Below are positions 5,115 through 6,458 of a DNA stretch of 6,458 bases, piece by piece. The stretch is from a bacterium. Lineage in GTDB: Bacteria; Bdellovibrionota; FAC87; UBA2466. Position 1 is the first letter of the stretch, and each line of letters starts with the position of its first letter. The stretch lies in NCBI GenBank assembly GCA_022842225.1, contig JALHPX010000185.1, positions 1 to 6,458 on the forward strand, written 5' to 3'. The notes beneath the pieces were generated by a model. It was not told where the DNA came from and made no database searches. It saw only the letters and a program-made list of their open reading frames with translations. Position numbers and translations under genes: made by a program.

Positions 5115-6458
5115 GAAATTCGCTCGCTGCTGCCTTTAGTTTTCTCGGATCTCCTATGGGGGCCGAGCACTTCCCCTTCGCGCAGACAAACGCCGTTACT
5201 TTTTCAGTCTTGGGCAATTCTATCGTCGACAGAGACTTGCCGTCTTTGTCTATCCACTCGATCGTCTTGTAACTCAGTGGGTAGGCCGCAGCGGCTTGAA
5301 AAAGAGCCAGGGCGGCGCCATCTTCCCGCGCACCCAGCACCGTGAAGTGCGGCGGATCTGTCGTGAGCTCCTCCTGGACAAGCAGCACACCCGCGGTGGC
5401 ATGCCTTTTTGCAATCTCGGGGGCGGCTAAGTACCTTGCCGCTTGCTCTGCCATTGCCCGAAACTTTGTCTCGCGTGTGTAGTGCCACAGCAAATTAGCA
5501 AAACGTGCGACCCGGATATTCTCTTTCTTCTTGGGCTCCACCGTCATTCCCGGTGCTAGCTCCTGATTGCTGGGAACGAATCCGACCTTTAACTCTCCTA
5601 CTTCGTGCGAAAAATGCTTCTGGATAAATTTGGCGGAGAGAATCGCTTTCTCTAAATACTGCTTGTCGCCAGTGACCTGATAGAGGTTTAGGTACGCAAT
5701 TCCCATCTCCAACGTATCGCCCAGAAATGGCCCGCCATCGTCGCGTTCATCATGTGAGTAACCGCCCCGGCCTAAGTTGCGATTTTTCTCCACCCAATTG
5801 GCTGCTCGCACCGCGTCGGTCAGAACTTCGGGGTCCGCACTTGCCGCGTAGAGCGCCGCTAGCCCCGATATAAACCAGCCGTTCTCGCGCGCGTAGCGGT
5901 GTTTGTCGATGGCGGGAATCCCCTTCGCCCGGCGTTTGGCGTCGTTTAATTGAAAATAACCTTCGCTATGCACTCCGCGCTCTAGGTCGGCGTCTTGGCT
6001 GGTGTAGTAAGCATTTTCCGGACTGCGAAAAAACGCGTTGAGGAACTTGCGAATCCCCATGGCACCTGCAAGGTACTTTGGATTTCCCGTCTGCTCATAG
6101 CCTAATGAAAACAGGAATAAGTTGCGCATTTGAGTATCGGCGATTTTTTCAAAATGGATCTTCTTCCACGTCTTGACCGAATATTGAAAGGCGCCGCCCC
6201 AAACCGGATCGAGTAAACCCAGTGCCGCATCGAGCGTTTTCTGGGCACGCTTTAATTCTTCTTTGTTCCCACGCCAGCCATTGCGGAGCGCGAGCTCCTC
6301 CGTGTCGCCGAAAAGAAACTTGTGCCCATCTCCCCAACCGCCGATTTTGCGGTCGTAGCGATCCTGGTGCGTCTTCTCCAGCTCGGCTAACAATTCTTTG
6401 GATAGGAGCGGGCTTTGCGGAAACTCAACTTGCTTGGCGTTCTCTTCGTCCTCGGTGG
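5107..6458 (-). CDS. YyaL-like (DUF255 / thioredoxin-domain) protein, 5' end beyond window
   Basis: C-terminal 449 residues of a protein whose relatives (Bacillus YyaL, animal SPATA20) combine an N-terminal thioredoxin-like DUF255 domain with an alpha/alpha six-hairpin glycosidase-like domain, about 650-700 residues in all. The frame stays open to the right edge, so the TTG at 6393 is internal and not a start. Counting visible residues, family landmarks are YDRKIGGWGDGHKF (34-47, the usual GGFG-PKF site), FQYS and HFEK (101-104, the usual PHFEK site), and YYTSQDAD (150-157). C-terminal AFVCAKGKCSAPIGDP corresponds to the family's VC...C..P..DP ending. The six-hairpin region has repeated helix pairs such as ALYAASADPEVLTDAVRAANWV. 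The enzymatic activity of the family is not established. GHKF in place of APKFP suggests a divergent member. The thioredoxin part with its expected Cys pair is not in the window. The gene is convergent with the TPM operon and overlaps its end; it is probably transcribed independently. Confidence 0.88.
   Translation of the reverse strand, partial: TEDEENAKQVEFPQSPLLSKELLAELEKTHQDRYDRKIGGWGDGHKFLFGDTEELALRNGWRGNKEELKRAQKTLDAALGLLDPVWGGAFQYSVKTWKKIHFEKIADTQMRNLFLFSLGYEQTGNPKYLAGAMGIRKFLNAFFRSPENAYYTSQDADLERGVHSEGYFQLNDAKRRAKGIPAIDKHRYARENGWFISGLAALYAASADPEVLTDAVRAANWVEKNRNLGRGGYSHDERDDGGPFLGDTLEMGIAYLNLYQVTGDKQYLEKAILSAKFIQKHFSHEVGELKVGFVPSNQELAPGMTVEPKKKENIRVARFANLLWHYTRETKFRAMAEQAARYLAAPEIAKRHATAGVLLVQEELTTDPPHFTVLGAREDGAALALFQAAAAYPLSYKTIEWIDKDGKSLSTIELPKTEKVTAFVCAKGKCSAPIGDPRKLKAAASEFLK

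Noticed and set aside
6391..6393. TTG as the start of the YyaL-like gene
   Set aside because: The reading frame continues without a stop to the window edge, and the family's N-terminal thioredoxin domain is still missing, so this codon is internal.
1..6458. CRISPR, insertion sequence, phage, toxin-antitoxin, tRNA or novel defence locus
   Set aside because: No spaced direct repeats, transposase, terminal inverted repeats, clover-leaf sequence or defence-type domains were seen; nearly all the sequence is accounted for by recognisable housekeeping-type genes.

Overview
The window is an ordinary-looking stretch of bacterial chromosome with mid-50s GC by eye. It is densely coding and has no mobile elements, CRISPR arrays, tRNAs or rRNAs that I can see. 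It holds six protein-coding genes. A class 1 polyphosphate kinase, a LemA protein with a clear lipobox and Gly-rich TPM-domain proteins all fit a Gram-negative heterotroph. The sequence alone does not let me name a phylum.

Layout. On the minus strand, from right to left, lie a PHP-family metal-dependent phosphoesterase (2207-3007) and then ppk, encoding polyphosphate kinase 1 (2122 down to the left edge, 3' end missing). They are separated by 84 bases that contain a nested inverted repeat. A 104-base divergent promoter region (3008-3111) separates the PHP gene from a plus-strand operon of three genes: lemA (3112-3702), a secreted and membrane-anchored TPM-domain protein with a Gly-rich tail (3711-4475), and a second TPM-domain protein carrying two transmembrane segments (4479-5114). 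The operon is tight, with gaps of 8 and 3 bases. The last operon gene converges on, and overlaps by 8 bases, a minus-strand gene for the C-terminal two thirds of a YyaL-type (DUF255/thioredoxin plus six-hairpin glycosidase-like) protein, whose 5' end lies beyond the right edge.

How the genes may work together. LemA-TPM-TPM is a recurrent cell-envelope gene set of poorly understood function, and the three proteins probably act together at the cytoplasmic membrane. PPK1 makes polyphosphate from ATP. The co-directional PHP phosphoesterase may share its transcript, but nothing visible proves a functional link. The YyaL-like gene appears independent.

I found no convincing evidence of a previously undescribed system. 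The most useful second-look items are the structured ppk leader, the PHP-ppk pairing, the poorly understood LemA/TPM operon and the overlapping convergent gene ends.
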